Source: Betaproteobacteria bacterium | GTDB taxonomy: Bacteria; Pseudomonadota; Gammaproteobacteria; Burkholderiales; Burkholderiaceae_C | NCBI GenBank assembly: GCA_947453725.1 | Contig: CANGHH010000006.1 | Location: 186,001 to 250,000, forward strand | Reading direction: 5' to 3' | DNA length: 64,000 nucleotides | In this document: positions 1-9,900 of the stretch, in pieces | Layout: every line of letters starts with the position of its first letter | How positions within the stretch are numbered: position 1 is the first letter of the stretch | The notes under the pieces: model-generated | What the model saw: the letters and a program-made list of their open reading frames with translations, nothing else | Told to the model about the DNA's origin: nothing | The model's database searches: none | Made by a program: the position numbers and the translations under genes

Positions 1-231
1 CGGGTTCGGACCCGAAACCATAGATTTCGGAGCTGCGGTCCGACGCCGACGTCCGTAGTGCAACAACACGGCCCGCCGCGGGTGTAGGCCCTTGGCCGCA
101 ATCCAATACGTGTCGATGGCGCCCTCAGTAACGAAGCTCTCAAGTTCCTGCGTCGAAGGCAGCAATCCGCCTGTTTGCTCCGAGATTGGGGGGCGGATCC
201 GTCAACTTGAGACGCATGTGCGAGTGCGTGT
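1..231. other. left-edge stretch without a supported gene
   Basis: The minus strand has an open frame running off the left edge, with no obvious start codon after an upstream TGA. No family is recognised in it. It could be the tail of a neighbouring gene or a remnant, and nothing more can be supported. Confidence 0.3.
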
Positions 232-1488
232 TCAGTCCTCCGGCAACGACATCTGCACCGCCTTTGCGGCAGTGAACTCCGAGAACGGCTTGTCCCAGTC
301 CTCATAGGGGAAGGCGTCGCGCACCTTCTCCTGGAAGTCACCGCTGGCCAGCGTCTCGTAGGTCACACCCTTGCGGATGCAGTCGAGCTTCATCTCCCCA
401 ACGAGCGTCTCGGCGCGCGGGAACACTTCCTCCAGGCGATGTGAAAGGTAGCGGGTCACGTGCTCCGTGGTCAGCTTACTGCTGACCTGGTCAAGCAGAT
501 CCTGTGGCGGCTTCTTACGCAGGGCCGGAGTCAGTCCGGTGACCAGCTTCGCGCGCGACGCTTCGATCTCCCGGGTGAGTCGTTCCACGACGGTGTTGCG
601 GAAGCGCTCGATGTCGACGCGGATCGCCTCGATCAAGGCGTCGACCTCCTTACGCTTGCTGCGCAAGGTGATCGTTCCAAGGTCGCCGATGGGACGAACA
701 AACCGATCTCGCATGTTTCGGACCCGTGTTTCGATGGATTCGGCTTCGCGCCCCACCTTGCTGGCGCCATCCACCAGATTGAAGCTCGTGCGAAGGCGGC
801 GGCTGGTGGCCTCGTCGCGCAGTGCGAGGATCAGATCTTGCGGTAGCTTGACCGTGTGCCGAGTGATCTGCATGCCGGTTAATCGCAATTCGATGAACTC
901 GACGTACGCGTTGAAGACGTTCAATGTGCGGGCGAGGTCGAAGCGTTGAGGCGGGTTGTTCACGAGATCGGCTTCCACCTTCTTGACCTGCTCCGCGCTG
1001 AGGGAAGAACGCCCGATCTGGGGCAACTGCGAACCACCTGCGTCTTCGGTCTGCCCTGAGCTGAGGTCGGGAGCGACCGTTCTCAGGATGCCGTCCACCT
1101 GATCGGATGGAAGGATCAGCGCGTTCGGGCCGCGCGGCAAATTCGGATCCTCAACCAACATCGCCGGCAGCATGAAGACGGCTGCCTTGTCGTCGACTAC
1201 CAGCAGGCTGACGCGCAGTCCTGGTTCGACGCGAACGTCGACCCCGTGCTCCAAGAGCATCGACATGCTGTCCGCCTGTCCGTAGCCAAGCCGCAGCGCG
1301 TTGGCGCTGCCGTCCAGCACAACGCGCACCTTCGCCCTCCCGAGACGCCCGCAAGCTTCGATCAGCGCTGCAGCCACGGTGTCGGTTACCCCCGGCGTCG
1401 CGTAGACCGCGCGATTCCTTGCAGTCCGAATCGAGCGCGCAGCCGCGTCATCGCTTATGGTCTTCAGTTCCATGGCTGAGGCTGCCAT
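232..1488 (-). CDS. PLD-like fold protein of unknown function (418 aa)
   Basis: Residues about 50-110 read like a phospholipase-D-type half domain. A strand-rich segment (VRVVLDGSANALRLGYG) is followed by a 'gVDVRVEPGLRVSLLVVDDKAAVF' pattern, cited here in pieces. This is where PLD nucleases carry HxKxxxxD, but no histidine-lysine pair is present, so catalysis is doubtful. The remainder is helical and charged. The gene lies 7 bp downstream of the VIT-vWA gene and is probably co-transcribed with it from the merR promoter. It may serve as a client or scaffold for the vWA protein. I do not recognise a named family; the fold assignment is an inference. Confidence 0.6.
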   Translation of the reverse strand: MAASAMELKTISDDAAARSIRTARNRAVYATPGVTDTVAAALIEACGRLGRAKVRVVLDGSANALRLGYGQADSMSMLLEHGVDVRVEPGLRVSLLVVDDKAAVFMLPAMLVEDPNLPRGPNALILPSDQVDGILRTVAPDLSSGQTEDAGGSQLPQIGRSSLSAEQVKKVEADLVNNPPQRFDLARTLNVFNAYVEFIELRLTGMQITRHTVKLPQDLILALRDEATSRRLRTSFNLVDGASKVGREAESIETRVRNMRDRFVRPIGDLGTITLRSKRKEVDALIEAIRVDIERFRNTVVERLTREIEASRAKLVTGLTPALRKKPPQDLLDQVSSKLTTEHVTRYLSHRLEEVFPRAETLVGEMKLDCIRKGVTYETLASGDFQEKVRDAFPYEDWDKPFSEFTAAKAVQMSLPED

Positions 1489-1495
1489 TGATCCA

Positions 1496-3775
1496 TCACG
1501 GCAGGGTCCGGGTCAGCGCCCGCCGCAATCGCCGGGTGCGGGACAGCGTCCAGCTGTCGCTTTCGTACGCGCCGAGAGCTCGATCGAACAGCTTCATGCA
1601 CCGGTCGAAGAGGTCAGCGCCGATCCCGTCCAGATGCGGGCGCAATGCTTCCGTGATGGCCGAGTCTGCCAAGGCGCCAGGACGTCGGTTCGCCCAGTGC
1701 GCGAGCAGCAGCCAGGCATCTCCGATACAGAGCCCGAGGTCAACCGCCTGGTCGAGCACAAGCCGGACGTCGGCGTGCAGGTCCATTGCCTCGCAATGCG
1801 CGGCCAAGCCTTGGACTCTGCCGCCGTGCGACAGGTGTTCAGAGACCGCTTCCGCGATGGCCTTGAGCGATGCCGGCTGCATGTCTTCAGACTGCTTGCG
1901 CAGAAACGCGGGAATCTCGAAGTCGTCGGCGCTGGCCAGGCTGAAGCGAATGTCCGAATCGGCGGAGCTGCGAGCGCTGCGCCAGACCGACGGCGTGCTG
2001 AGCGCTGCGTAGTCCATCGATGCCGACTCCATCACCGTGGAGGTTGCGCCCCAGCCGGCTGCAAGCATCGAACTGACCCGGTGCAACTCGGCCTGCTCGG
2101 TGGCCTTGTCCGCTTCGGCGCGGCTGTGCACGAGGATGCAGTTGGTCTGCTTGCTCATGAGCTGGTAGTCAATCGCGAGCGTCAGCGACTCGCGGTCTTC
2201 GGCGCCGGACATGCGACGCGACGCCGCAATCCTCGGCAGGCTGTCGCCAGAGCAGGGTGCATCTGCTTCTCCCCGCGCCAATTCGGTCGTCGCGCCCAGG
2301 GCATCTGTTGCCAGCAAGCGGACAGCCGAAGCCTGCGCTCTCGCTGCTGCCCCGGCGAATGCGATGAGGGTATCGCCGCCGAACACCGCAGCCGGTAGGG
2401 CACTTTGCCAAGCCGTCTCGCCGCCCCAGTCGATTCGCACGTCCCGCCAAGGCTGCTGGCGGATGCGCCCGAGCATGCGTCGCGCGGCTGCTTCCAGGGC
2501 CTCGCCGGGAGTGGCGAACTCGCAGGCGCCTCCGGTGGCCTCGGCCAACGAGCGCAGGACGCCTTCCGCGGGAGAGGTGCCCACGCCGATCGCGAAGACG
2601 CGATGACCACTCGCCTTTGCCGCGGCGATCATCTCCTGGGCCTGCCAGACTTCACCGTCGGTGATGAGCAGGACGTCGGCGCCGCGACGGCTCTTGTTCA
2701 CTGGCAGTTCGAAGACCGACCGCAGTGCCTTCTCCATCTCGGTCCCGCCCAGATCGGCTTCGATCGCGTCCACCAGCGGAGCCAGGTGTCGGAGCGTGCG
2801 CGGCGAGCATTCAGCCGGCGCCAGTACATGCTCAACCTCGGAGCCGAAGCGGCTCAGGCTCACCCGGTCACGATCGGTCAGGCCACCGAGCACGCTGCGC
2901 AGGGCGGCGCGTGCGGAGGTGATGCTGTCGCCGCCCATCGAGCCGGAACAGTCCACCAATAGCTTGATTGCGATCTGGTCGCGAGGAGCGGTGACGGGTG
3001 GCTGGATTGCCGCCATCAGGACCAGCGGAGCCACTTTGGAGACGGCATCGGCAGACTGGATGACGAGCGACGGGCGAGCTTCTTTGGGTTGCACCACGAT
3101 CACCACATCCCGATCCAGCCAGGAGCCGCGATCCAGATCCAATCGGATGCCGCCTTCGGCAGCCGCGCGGGTGAAACCGTGCGTCGGGCACTCGATGGCC
3201 GCGCCCGCCAGCGAGCCCGCCACCATGACCGAGAGTGCCAAAGGGTACTCAGCCGCCATCGACACTTGCGGCACCTGCTGTGGCTGAAGCCCGCCGAACT
3301 CGGCGGACCCGTAGCGAGGGGCGATCGTGGTCGGGATCGCCAGGCGAAGTCGCCCCTGCTCGAAAGCCAGCAGCTGCGCGAAGCGTGTCTCCAACACGAT
3401 CTCATCGCCGGGCTTGAGGTTGCCGATGTTGGCCGTGTGCAGCCCACCATCGAGCGCCTCCAGCATCACGGGCGCATCACCTTCGGCGAGGGCGTCCTCG
3501 TACTGCCGTTCGGCCTCCCGCTTGGCGACGATGGTGCCAACCTTCCGCTCGCCGTTGAGCTCGGCCGCAAAGCCCAGCAGCACTGCCTGGTGCGGCAGCG
3601 GGAAGGTGTAAACCACCTCCAGCACCTTTTCAGAGGTGTTGCGGTAGGTCTGCCTCAGCGCCAGCTCGAACAGCACGCCGTCCAGGCGACCCTCCGCTTT
3701 CACACCGGTGAGCACCGGGCTGGGCGCGCCGACAACGCGGCTGGCCAATGCAAATGCGTTCTTCTCACCGTTCAT
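1496..3775 (-). CDS. VIT and von Willebrand factor A domain protein (759 aa)
   Basis: Residues about 10-135 match the VIT domain pattern of inter-alpha-trypsin-like proteins ('LRQTYRNTSEKVLEVVYTFPL', then 'AELNGERKVGTI'). Residues about 268-430 form a vWA domain with a complete MIDAS: DCSGS at about 275-279, a GGTEM loop, and LLITDGEVW. The C-terminal 300 residues are helical and unassigned. No signal peptide or LPXTG-like anchor is visible, so it is probably cytoplasmic. Bacterial vWA proteins of this type usually act as metal-dependent interaction hubs. A MerR regulator lies 30 bp upstream and the PLD-like gene 7 bp downstream. The domain call is secure; the role is unknown. Confidence 0.85.
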   Translation of the reverse strand: MNGEKNAFALASRVVGAPSPVLTGVKAEGRLDGVLFELALRQTYRNTSEKVLEVVYTFPLPHQAVLLGFAAELNGERKVGTIVAKREAERQYEDALAEGDAPVMLEALDGGLHTANIGNLKPGDEIVLETRFAQLLAFEQGRLRLAIPTTIAPRYGSAEFGGLQPQQVPQVSMAAEYPLALSVMVAGSLAGAAIECPTHGFTRAAAEGGIRLDLDRGSWLDRDVVIVVQPKEARPSLVIQSADAVSKVAPLVLMAAIQPPVTAPRDQIAIKLLVDCSGSMGGDSITSARAALRSVLGGLTDRDRVSLSRFGSEVEHVLAPAECSPRTLRHLAPLVDAIEADLGGTEMEKALRSVFELPVNKSRRGADVLLITDGEVWQAQEMIAAAKASGHRVFAIGVGTSPAEGVLRSLAEATGGACEFATPGEALEAAARRMLGRIRQQPWRDVRIDWGGETAWQSALPAAVFGGDTLIAFAGAAARAQASAVRLLATDALGATTELARGEADAPCSGDSLPRIAASRRMSGAEDRESLTLAIDYQLMSKQTNCILVHSRAEADKATEQAELHRVSSMLAAGWGATSTVMESASMDYAALSTPSVWRSARSSADSDIRFSLASADDFEIPAFLRKQSEDMQPASLKAIAEAVSEHLSHGGRVQGLAAHCEAMDLHADVRLVLDQAVDLGLCIGDAWLLLAHWANRRPGALADSAITEALRPHLDGIGADLFDRCMKLFDRALGAYESDSWTLSRTRRLRRALTRTLP

Positions 3776-3805
3776 CGTCGTTCTCCCTGAGCATTCGGGT
3801 GGGGA

Positions 3806-4270
3806 TCACGGCTCGTGCCGTGGCACCCCGGGTTCTTGATCCGCTCGCACCTCGCGATACATCGCGGCGATGCCACGCGCCAGAGCGCGAACTTGCTCGG
3901 GCGACAGCCCGGCCCGACCGGGCTCCACATGCACTTCCAGACCGTCGGCCAGCGTCATCCGGCTCCAGACCTCGACCGAACCAGGCATGGCTCGCTGCCG
4001 CGGCGGGTCTTCCGGCGCCCCCGCAATGAGTTCGCGCACCCGCTCGAGACTGAGCCCGGCATCGGTCCAGCGGCGGATGAGCAGCAGTTGCTCCAGGTGG
4101 CGGCGCAGGTAGTGGGCGCCACGCTTCTCGCCTTCGGGCCGGTCCAGCAGGCCCTCGGCGATGTAGTAGCGCACCGTGCGCGGCGTGACGCCGGCCAGAG
4201 TGGCCAACTCGTCGATCGAGTAGCGCTCGGTTGCACCGGGTTCGGCCGCCTGAGGGGTGTGAGTGGGCAT
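3806..4270 (-). CDS. MerR-family transcriptional regulator (154 aa)
   Basis: The N-terminal winged helix-turn-helix is typical of MerR ('YSIDELATLAGVTPRTVRYY' at about residues 18-37, then 'AEGLLDRP' and 'HYLRRHLEQLLLIRRW'). The C-terminal effector part is short and has no cysteine cluster, so metal sensing is unlikely. It is the first gene of the minus-strand set merR / VIT-vWA / PLD-like and is preceded by a promoter-like sequence with a very short leader, which suggests autoregulation of the operon. The start is the ATG at 4268-4270. No effector ligand can be deduced. Confidence 0.88.
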   Translation of the reverse strand: MPTHTPQAAEPGATERYSIDELATLAGVTPRTVRYYIAEGLLDRPEGEKRGAHYLRRHLEQLLLIRRWTDAGLSLERVRELIAGAPEDPPRQRAMPGSVEVWSRMTLADGLEVHVEPGRAGLSPEQVRALARGIAAMYREVRADQEPGVPRHEP

Positions 4271-4275
4271 GCACC

Positions 4276-4304
4276 AGTATGCGACACATATAATACACAG
4301 TCAA
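4276..4304 (-). promoter_or_regulatory. candidate merR promoter
   Basis: On the minus strand TTGACT (4304-4299) and CATACT (4281-4276) are separated by 17 bp, close to the sigma-70 consensus. The merR ATG follows at once, so the transcript would be nearly leaderless. The AT-rich spacer (TGTGTATTATATGTGTC) is a mirror-like sequence that could bind the regulator. This is read from sequence only. Confidence 0.4.
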
Positions 4305-4316
4305 ATGGCGCAAACA

Positions 4317-5465
4317 TCAGGCATGAGACTGGTCGACGGCACGGGGCAGCGCGCTCCGTGCCAATGGCATTGCCGTGCGAAATGGCGCGCGCATCTGCGG
4401 CGGACAGATCGCAGCAGCCGTCGACCGGGGCGCGGCGACGTCATAGCCGCCAGATTCGAGTGCCCACCCCTCGGTCGCCGAGTCGGTAGGCGACCAACGA
4501 ACGCCTGCGCCCATGAGCCCCCTTCCCGCGGCCTGGCGGGCGATCCGATCACAGTCATCCGCCGTCAGGCGCAGTGCCAGCCGTTGCCAGCGCTGATTCA
4601 CCAGCGGGTCTCGCCAGAGGTCTTCCACGGCATGCCGCTCGGCAGTGTTGTCCGCGAACCGGCCGGCAGCCAGCCGGCGTGCGAGCAGGGTGTGCATGAA
4701 CGCGTTGAACGCGTACCGGGCATCTGCCGAGGGCATCAACCCCGCCAACGCGGCGCAGCGCCTTGCATGTCCAGCGCGGGTGAACTGCAGGCTCAGCATC
4801 ACCTGCAGCGCCTGAACCGGGTTCAGCACGCGCAGGCGGTTGGATGGCAGCACGAGCAGCGGCAAAGTGGCGGCCTTGGCGTGTGACATCGGCGTGCAGA
4901 AGGACGTCAGCACCGCGATCCGGGACCATTGCTCGGCGCTCATCCCGTCAATTTCACTCAGTTGTCCCAACTCAATCTGTCGGACGAACCACATGGCGTC
5001 CTCCGCACCGTATGCGCTCTTGGCATGGTTTGCCCGGGTACTCATCACGGCCAGGTTGCCTGCCGCATAGCCAGCGTCGTTGAACACCCGGTCCACCGAC
5101 GCGTCCGTCGGCTCGCCGGTGCCGTGCGTCAGCACTTCGCGAGTCACCGGGCAGAGCGCCACATCGATCTGGCGCAGGAACGCCGGATTGACCTGTGTTC
5201 CGTCGAAAGCGCGGCCGCGCAGCCATGCATTGAGCCGCAACTGGAGCCACTTGCGGGCGAAGCGATGGGCCTGCAGGGTCCGTCGACCGAAGCATTCCCG
5301 CCCTGCCTCCCAGCCCTGGCGCACCGGGCTCAAGGGGTGGAGGTGCTCGGTCGGTGGCACGACGGTGTAGTGTGCGTAGTCCCAGCCGAGTTCGAAGCCG
5401 GTATCGGGCAGGTTGCCCTGGCTGGACGAAGTGGAATCGATTTCAAGGGTGGCGTTGAGGGTCAT
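4317..5465 (-). CDS. hypothetical protein with HNH-like segment (382 aa)
   Basis: Unrecognised protein. A segment around residues 125-165 resembles the HNH endonuclease core: 'ALCPVTREVL', then 'DASVDRVFNDAGYAAGN', then 'MSTRANHAKS'. The D-x-V-D-R...GY..GN...S..AN..K spacing is seen in some zinc-free HNH nucleases, but the usual histidines are absent. An in-frame start at 5534 would add 23 residues; the ATG at 5465 (MTLNATLEID) was preferred because the upstream part reads as low-complexity leader. Its stop overlaps the merR promoter region, so it may not belong to the merR operon. Function is unknown. Confidence 0.55.
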   Translation of the reverse strand: MTLNATLEIDSTSSSQGNLPDTGFELGWDYAHYTVVPPTEHLHPLSPVRQGWEAGRECFGRRTLQAHRFARKWLQLRLNAWLRGRAFDGTQVNPAFLRQIDVALCPVTREVLTHGTGEPTDASVDRVFNDAGYAAGNLAVMSTRANHAKSAYGAEDAMWFVRQIELGQLSEIDGMSAEQWSRIAVLTSFCTPMSHAKAATLPLLVLPSNRLRVLNPVQALQVMLSLQFTRAGHARRCAALAGLMPSADARYAFNAFMHTLLARRLAAGRFADNTAERHAVEDLWRDPLVNQRWQRLALRLTADDCDRIARQAAGRGLMGAGVRWSPTDSATEGWALESGGYDVAAPRSTAAAICPPQMRAPFRTAMPLARSALPRAVDQSHA

Positions 5466-5729
5466 GGTGGTGGTCCGGTTGGCGGCGGGCACTGTGCCCA
5501 TCCATGCATCCAGCATCGAACACGACAAGCTCAAGGAGCGAGCTACCGCTGATCCGCTCGACGAGCTAGGGTTTCACCGGATAGCTCGCCTCCTGAGCTT
5601 CTCGACCTTGACGATGGCGCGATGAATCGGTCGGAAAGCGTCGAAATCTCGAAAGCTTGGTCGGAAGCTAGCCCTTCTGCGACTACAGTCGGAATCGCTC
5701 AGTCGGTGAGCGTCTCGCCCCGCCGCAAA

Positions 5730-6707
5730 ATGACCAAGACCGCGCGCGTCTACAAGATCGAGATGCTCATCCGCAATCGCGGACATGTGAGTTTTCAGAC
5801 GCTGCTCGACGAGTTGGAGGTGTCGCCCGCCACCCTGAAGCGGGATCTCGACTACCTCAAAGACCAACTTGGGGCGCCGATCCTGTACGACCGCTTCCTG
5901 AACGGCTACCGTTTCGGCGAGGAATTCCGAGGGCAGAAGCACGAGTTGCCGGGCCTCTGGTTCAGCGAGCGCGAGTTGTACTCGCTGCTGATGGCCCATC
6001 AACTGCTGAGCGAGCTCGACTCTGACGGAGTAATCAGCCGGCACCTGCAACCGCTGCTCGACCGCATCCACCAGATGCTGGGCACCGGTGAGGCCGACGC
6101 CAAGGCTCTGCTCAAGCGCGTGAAGATAATCGGCTCGGCCAAGCGACCGGTCTCGAGCCAGTTCTTCGAACTCGTGGGCGAGGCGCTGCTGAAGCGCAGA
6201 AGACTGCACATGCGCTACCTCACGCGTGGACGAAGGGAGGTCAGCGAACGTGACGTGTCACCGCAGCGGCTCGTTCACTACCGCAATACCTGGTACGTCG
6301 ATGCCTGGTGCCACTCGCGGGAACGTTTGTTGCGATTCGCTCTCGATGCCATTGAGCACGCCTCAGCGATCGATGCGAAGGCCAAGGACGTGCCGCTGAA
6401 GCAGGTTGAGGCCGAAATGGACGGCGGGTACGGCATCTACGCCGGTGCCAAGCGTCACGTCGCGACGTTGATCTTTCAATCTCAGGCCGCCCAGTGGGTG
6501 AGTAGGGAGCAGTGGCATCGCGATCAGCGAGGGCGTTGGCTTGAAGATGGACGATTCGAACTACAGCTACCGTACGCGGAAGAGACAGAAGTCGTCATGG
6601 ACATCCTGCGGCAAGGCGCACAGGTTGAGGTCGTCAGTCCCGCACCACTTCGCAAGGTGGTCGGCGACCGACTGCGGGAGGCGTCAGCCATCTATGCCCT
6701 GCGTTGA
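5730..6707 (+). CDS. WYL-domain transcriptional regulator (325 aa)
   Basis: The N-terminal helix-turn-helix ('LLDELEVSPATLKRDLDYLK') is followed by a linker and a WYL domain ('RLHMRYLTRGRREVSERDVSPQRLVHYRNTWYVDAWC', read in pieces), then a WCX C-terminal domain ending 'LRKVVGDRLREASAIY'. This is the BrxR/CapW architecture, whose members repress phage-defence operons and release on a nucleic-acid or nucleotide cue. The gene lies directly upstream of the DUF4338-ATPase gene on the same strand and probably regulates it. An upstream in-frame ATG at 5622 would add 36 residues; neither start has a good ribosome binding site, and 5730 matches the usual beginning of the family. Confidence 0.85.
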   Translation: MTKTARVYKIEMLIRNRGHVSFQTLLDELEVSPATLKRDLDYLKDQLGAPILYDRFLNGYRFGEEFRGQKHELPGLWFSERELYSLLMAHQLLSELDSDGVISRHLQPLLDRIHQMLGTGEADAKALLKRVKIIGSAKRPVSSQFFELVGEALLKRRRLHMRYLTRGRREVSERDVSPQRLVHYRNTWYVDAWCHSRERLLRFALDAIEHASAIDAKAKDVPLKQVEAEMDGGYGIYAGAKRHVATLIFQSQAAQWVSREQWHRDQRGRWLEDGRFELQLPYAEETEVVMDILRQGAQVEVVSPAPLRKVVGDRLREASAIYALR

Positions 6708-6905
6708 TCGGCCACGCGATTACTGGGCGTTTCTTCCTAGACCACCCAATGAACAAAGAAGAGCGTGTGCTAAATGAACAACGATTCCGCGTCTCCTGTG
6801 CTCGCTCTGGAATCGGGATCATCGTGACACTCTCGAGGCCAACGACTGATCCAGATTGCTGATGTCGCAAGCCCCCGAACCTGTGACAAGAAATTCAAGA
6901 ACCTT

Positions 6906-9900
6906 ATGCCGCTATCCGCAGTACTGAGATTGACGAAGACAACGCAGAAGAACGACGTGGAGTTCCAAAGAATCCATGGGAGCGAGTCCAACTCGAACGA
7001 GAAGGGGCGCCAGGCATCGTCGATGGATGAGGATTGGCGACTGTTCAACCCCAGCATTGACGACGATGGGACTGCGTACGCGACCATTCGGAGACTATCA
7101 AAACTCCCCTCGGGCGAGGCGATTGCGCGGCTGTCCGAGTTCGCGGCCACGCAAGGCACGGCAACACTCAAGGCGCTGAAGACGCGCGTCTCGACAACTC
7201 TTCTCAGAGACTTGCTGAGCATCGGCTGGGAGGTTCGTGCCAACGCCCACCACGTATTTGTTCGACCACCAAAGACGTCCGACCCCACGATACGAAAGGC
7301 TCTCACTAGGCAGCAACTCCTCTATGGTCGCGACGACCAACTAAGCGAGGACTCTCACAGGCGGTTCCTGTACGCAATGGAACGCCCGTCGCGATACTCT
7401 TCCTGCAAGCCGATTACAGACCTGATTGCAGATGGGCGTCGACTGGCGGAGCAATTGCGGCCTATTGCTGCGACCGTCCGGGAGGGCAGGGCAGCATTGA
7501 TCGAGCGCGTGTGCCAGCCCTATCTCCAACTAGTCAGTGAAGAGCGCGACGAGTTCACCAACATCAGGCTAATTGACATCTGGCGCTATTTTCGCCACGG
7601 ATGGAGTACCCGCTATCGAAGTTCGCCTGGGCGCAACCAGTTCTACTTGGTCCGTGATGGGGCGCAGCCGAACCATCCTGTGATCGGCATCACCGCTCTT
7701 GGAAATACAGTGATGCAATTGACGCCCCGAGATCAAGGGCTCGGGTGGACCCTCGACGGTTTGCTTGACATGTGCGATCGGGGCCAGGTAGGCGATGCCG
7801 AGTTGCTGAGGGCGTTCAGAGTGCGACTGGAAGAAGACTTCGAGCAGGTCTATCGCGATGATCTCCCTGTCGATCAGCGGATAGACCACTGCGTCGATGA
7901 CGAAACGCTTAGCCGTCTAGCGGTCATCGAGCAGGACGCGGCTCGCGACCGCGAGGATGCGCTGAGAGCCGAAGATGAGGGTACTCCAAAGAGAGTCGAG
8001 GACTTCACGCCTGAGCGTCTGCTTCTATTGACGAAGACGCCGCTGTTCCGATCGAAGCGAGCAAGGGCAGCGCGCGAAATTTTGCGCGCGTACCGCACGA
8101 TCGCAACTTGGCAGTTCAGTCTGCGTGATCTCGCCGCGACTGACTATGGCTCGTGGGCGTTGAACGTCGTCCTCAAACAGTTGAAGAAGCGGTTCTCGGC
8201 GACAAGCATGATGGAACTCACAGTGTGTGGCTCTGTCGCGCCATACAACCACCTGCTCGGCGGCAAATTGGTCTGCCTGATGATGATGAGCCCTCGCGTA
8301 GTCAACGACTACCAGGAGCGCTACTCGGGGATGGTCAGCATCATCGCCAGCCAGATGGCCGGGCGCCCAGTCACAAAGAGGCCGCACTTGGCGTTTCTCG
8401 GCACCACGAGTCTCTATACCGATCACTCGTCGCAGTACAACCGTGTGAAGTTGCCGCACGGCACTGTCGCCGGTCAATCAGCTCCAATTCAATACCTACA
8501 ACTTGGTCGAACAGAAGGCTTCGGGTCCCCCAACCTGTCAGCGGAGACCGAACTTGGGTTGGCCGCGATCTCTGAAGCGGCTAGTGGTTTTCGCAATGTG
8601 AATTTTGTGTTCGGCGAAGGACAGAGTCCGAAACTTCGCCAATTGCGGGAGGGATTCGCTGGCCTGGGTTTGAACCAGACCAATCTACTCCAGCACGGCT
8701 CGCCTCGAATTATCTACGGTGTGCCTCTTGCCAAGAATCTGCCGCGTATGTTGCTGGGAATCGAGGCTGAGCCGTCCTTCGCCATCGACCCTGCCGAGAC
8801 CAATGCGGAGGGCGACATCGCTCGATATTGGATTCGGCGGTGGCTAGCTTCGCGACTGGATCATCATCCCGCGCTCGAAGCAGTCGCGCGATCGACACCC
8901 CTCACGGAACGCATCTCGCGTCTGATTCCGGAGCGGAAGACAGAGCAATCGCTACAGACGCAATCGCCGTTCAGAACGGCCACGGGAGAGAGGACCGAAA
9001 TGCATAAGGAAGTCAAGGCCGATGAGCGCCTGCAATTCATACGGCTCTTGTACCGCAACGAAAGTGCGTTCAGCGACCATGTGAGTCTGGCGCGACTTAA
9101 GGAATTGAACATCAAGACCAACCTCGAGGAGGTTGTGCGCAAGGTTGTGCGAAGCGGCGGGTCCGTTGTGATCACCGGCAATGCCGGGGACGGGAAGACC
9201 CATGCAATCCTTTTGATGAAAAAGGAACTGAGAGACGCTGAGGTGGTCACCGATGCCAGCGAATTGGCTTCCGCGGACATCGCGGCACGCTGGCAACTGG
9301 CGCGCGACGAGCAGCGGCCATTCTGCATTGCAATCAACGAGGGACCGCTGGTTGATTTGGTCCGGGAGCATCGGAAACAACATCCATGGCTTGAGGACAT
9401 TCGTGCCCAGTTGCTGCGCCTCGTCGGGTACAAGCCGTTGGAGAGTTCCCAAGGCGATGAAGACGAGAACTGGAAGCCGCAGGTTGGTGAGACAGTGATC
9501 GTCGATCTGAGCCATCGTCGCGTCCTGTCTGTGGACCTGACCTCGGCCATCATCGACAAACTCACCGATGACCAGTGGTATCAGGGTTGCAGTGAATGTC
9601 CCGCGATGGGCTCGTGCGCGGTGACCTACAACCGCACGATGCTTCGGTCGCCGGTGCCGAAGGCTCGAATGGTGAGGCTGCTTACTGCCGTCGGAAAGAC
9701 TGGTGTAAAGGTCACCTTCCGCGAGGCTCTTGCGTTCGTCTCCTATGCAATCTTCGCGGGCAAGTCTTGCCAAGAGCTAAGGGAACTGGGGACCAGCGAA
9801 GAGGCGCGTTACTACTGGAACGCGTTCGAAGGCGAGGGAGCGATATTCGATCTTCTGGCGAAGGGCATCGACCCCATGAAGCAGACGAATCCGCAGGTCG

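Noticed and set aside
1151-1354. Arginine-rich open frames opposite the PLD-like and vWA genes
   Set aside because: High-GC DNA gives long antisense frames. These have no motifs or ribosome binding sites and fully overlap well-supported genes; the same applies throughout the window.
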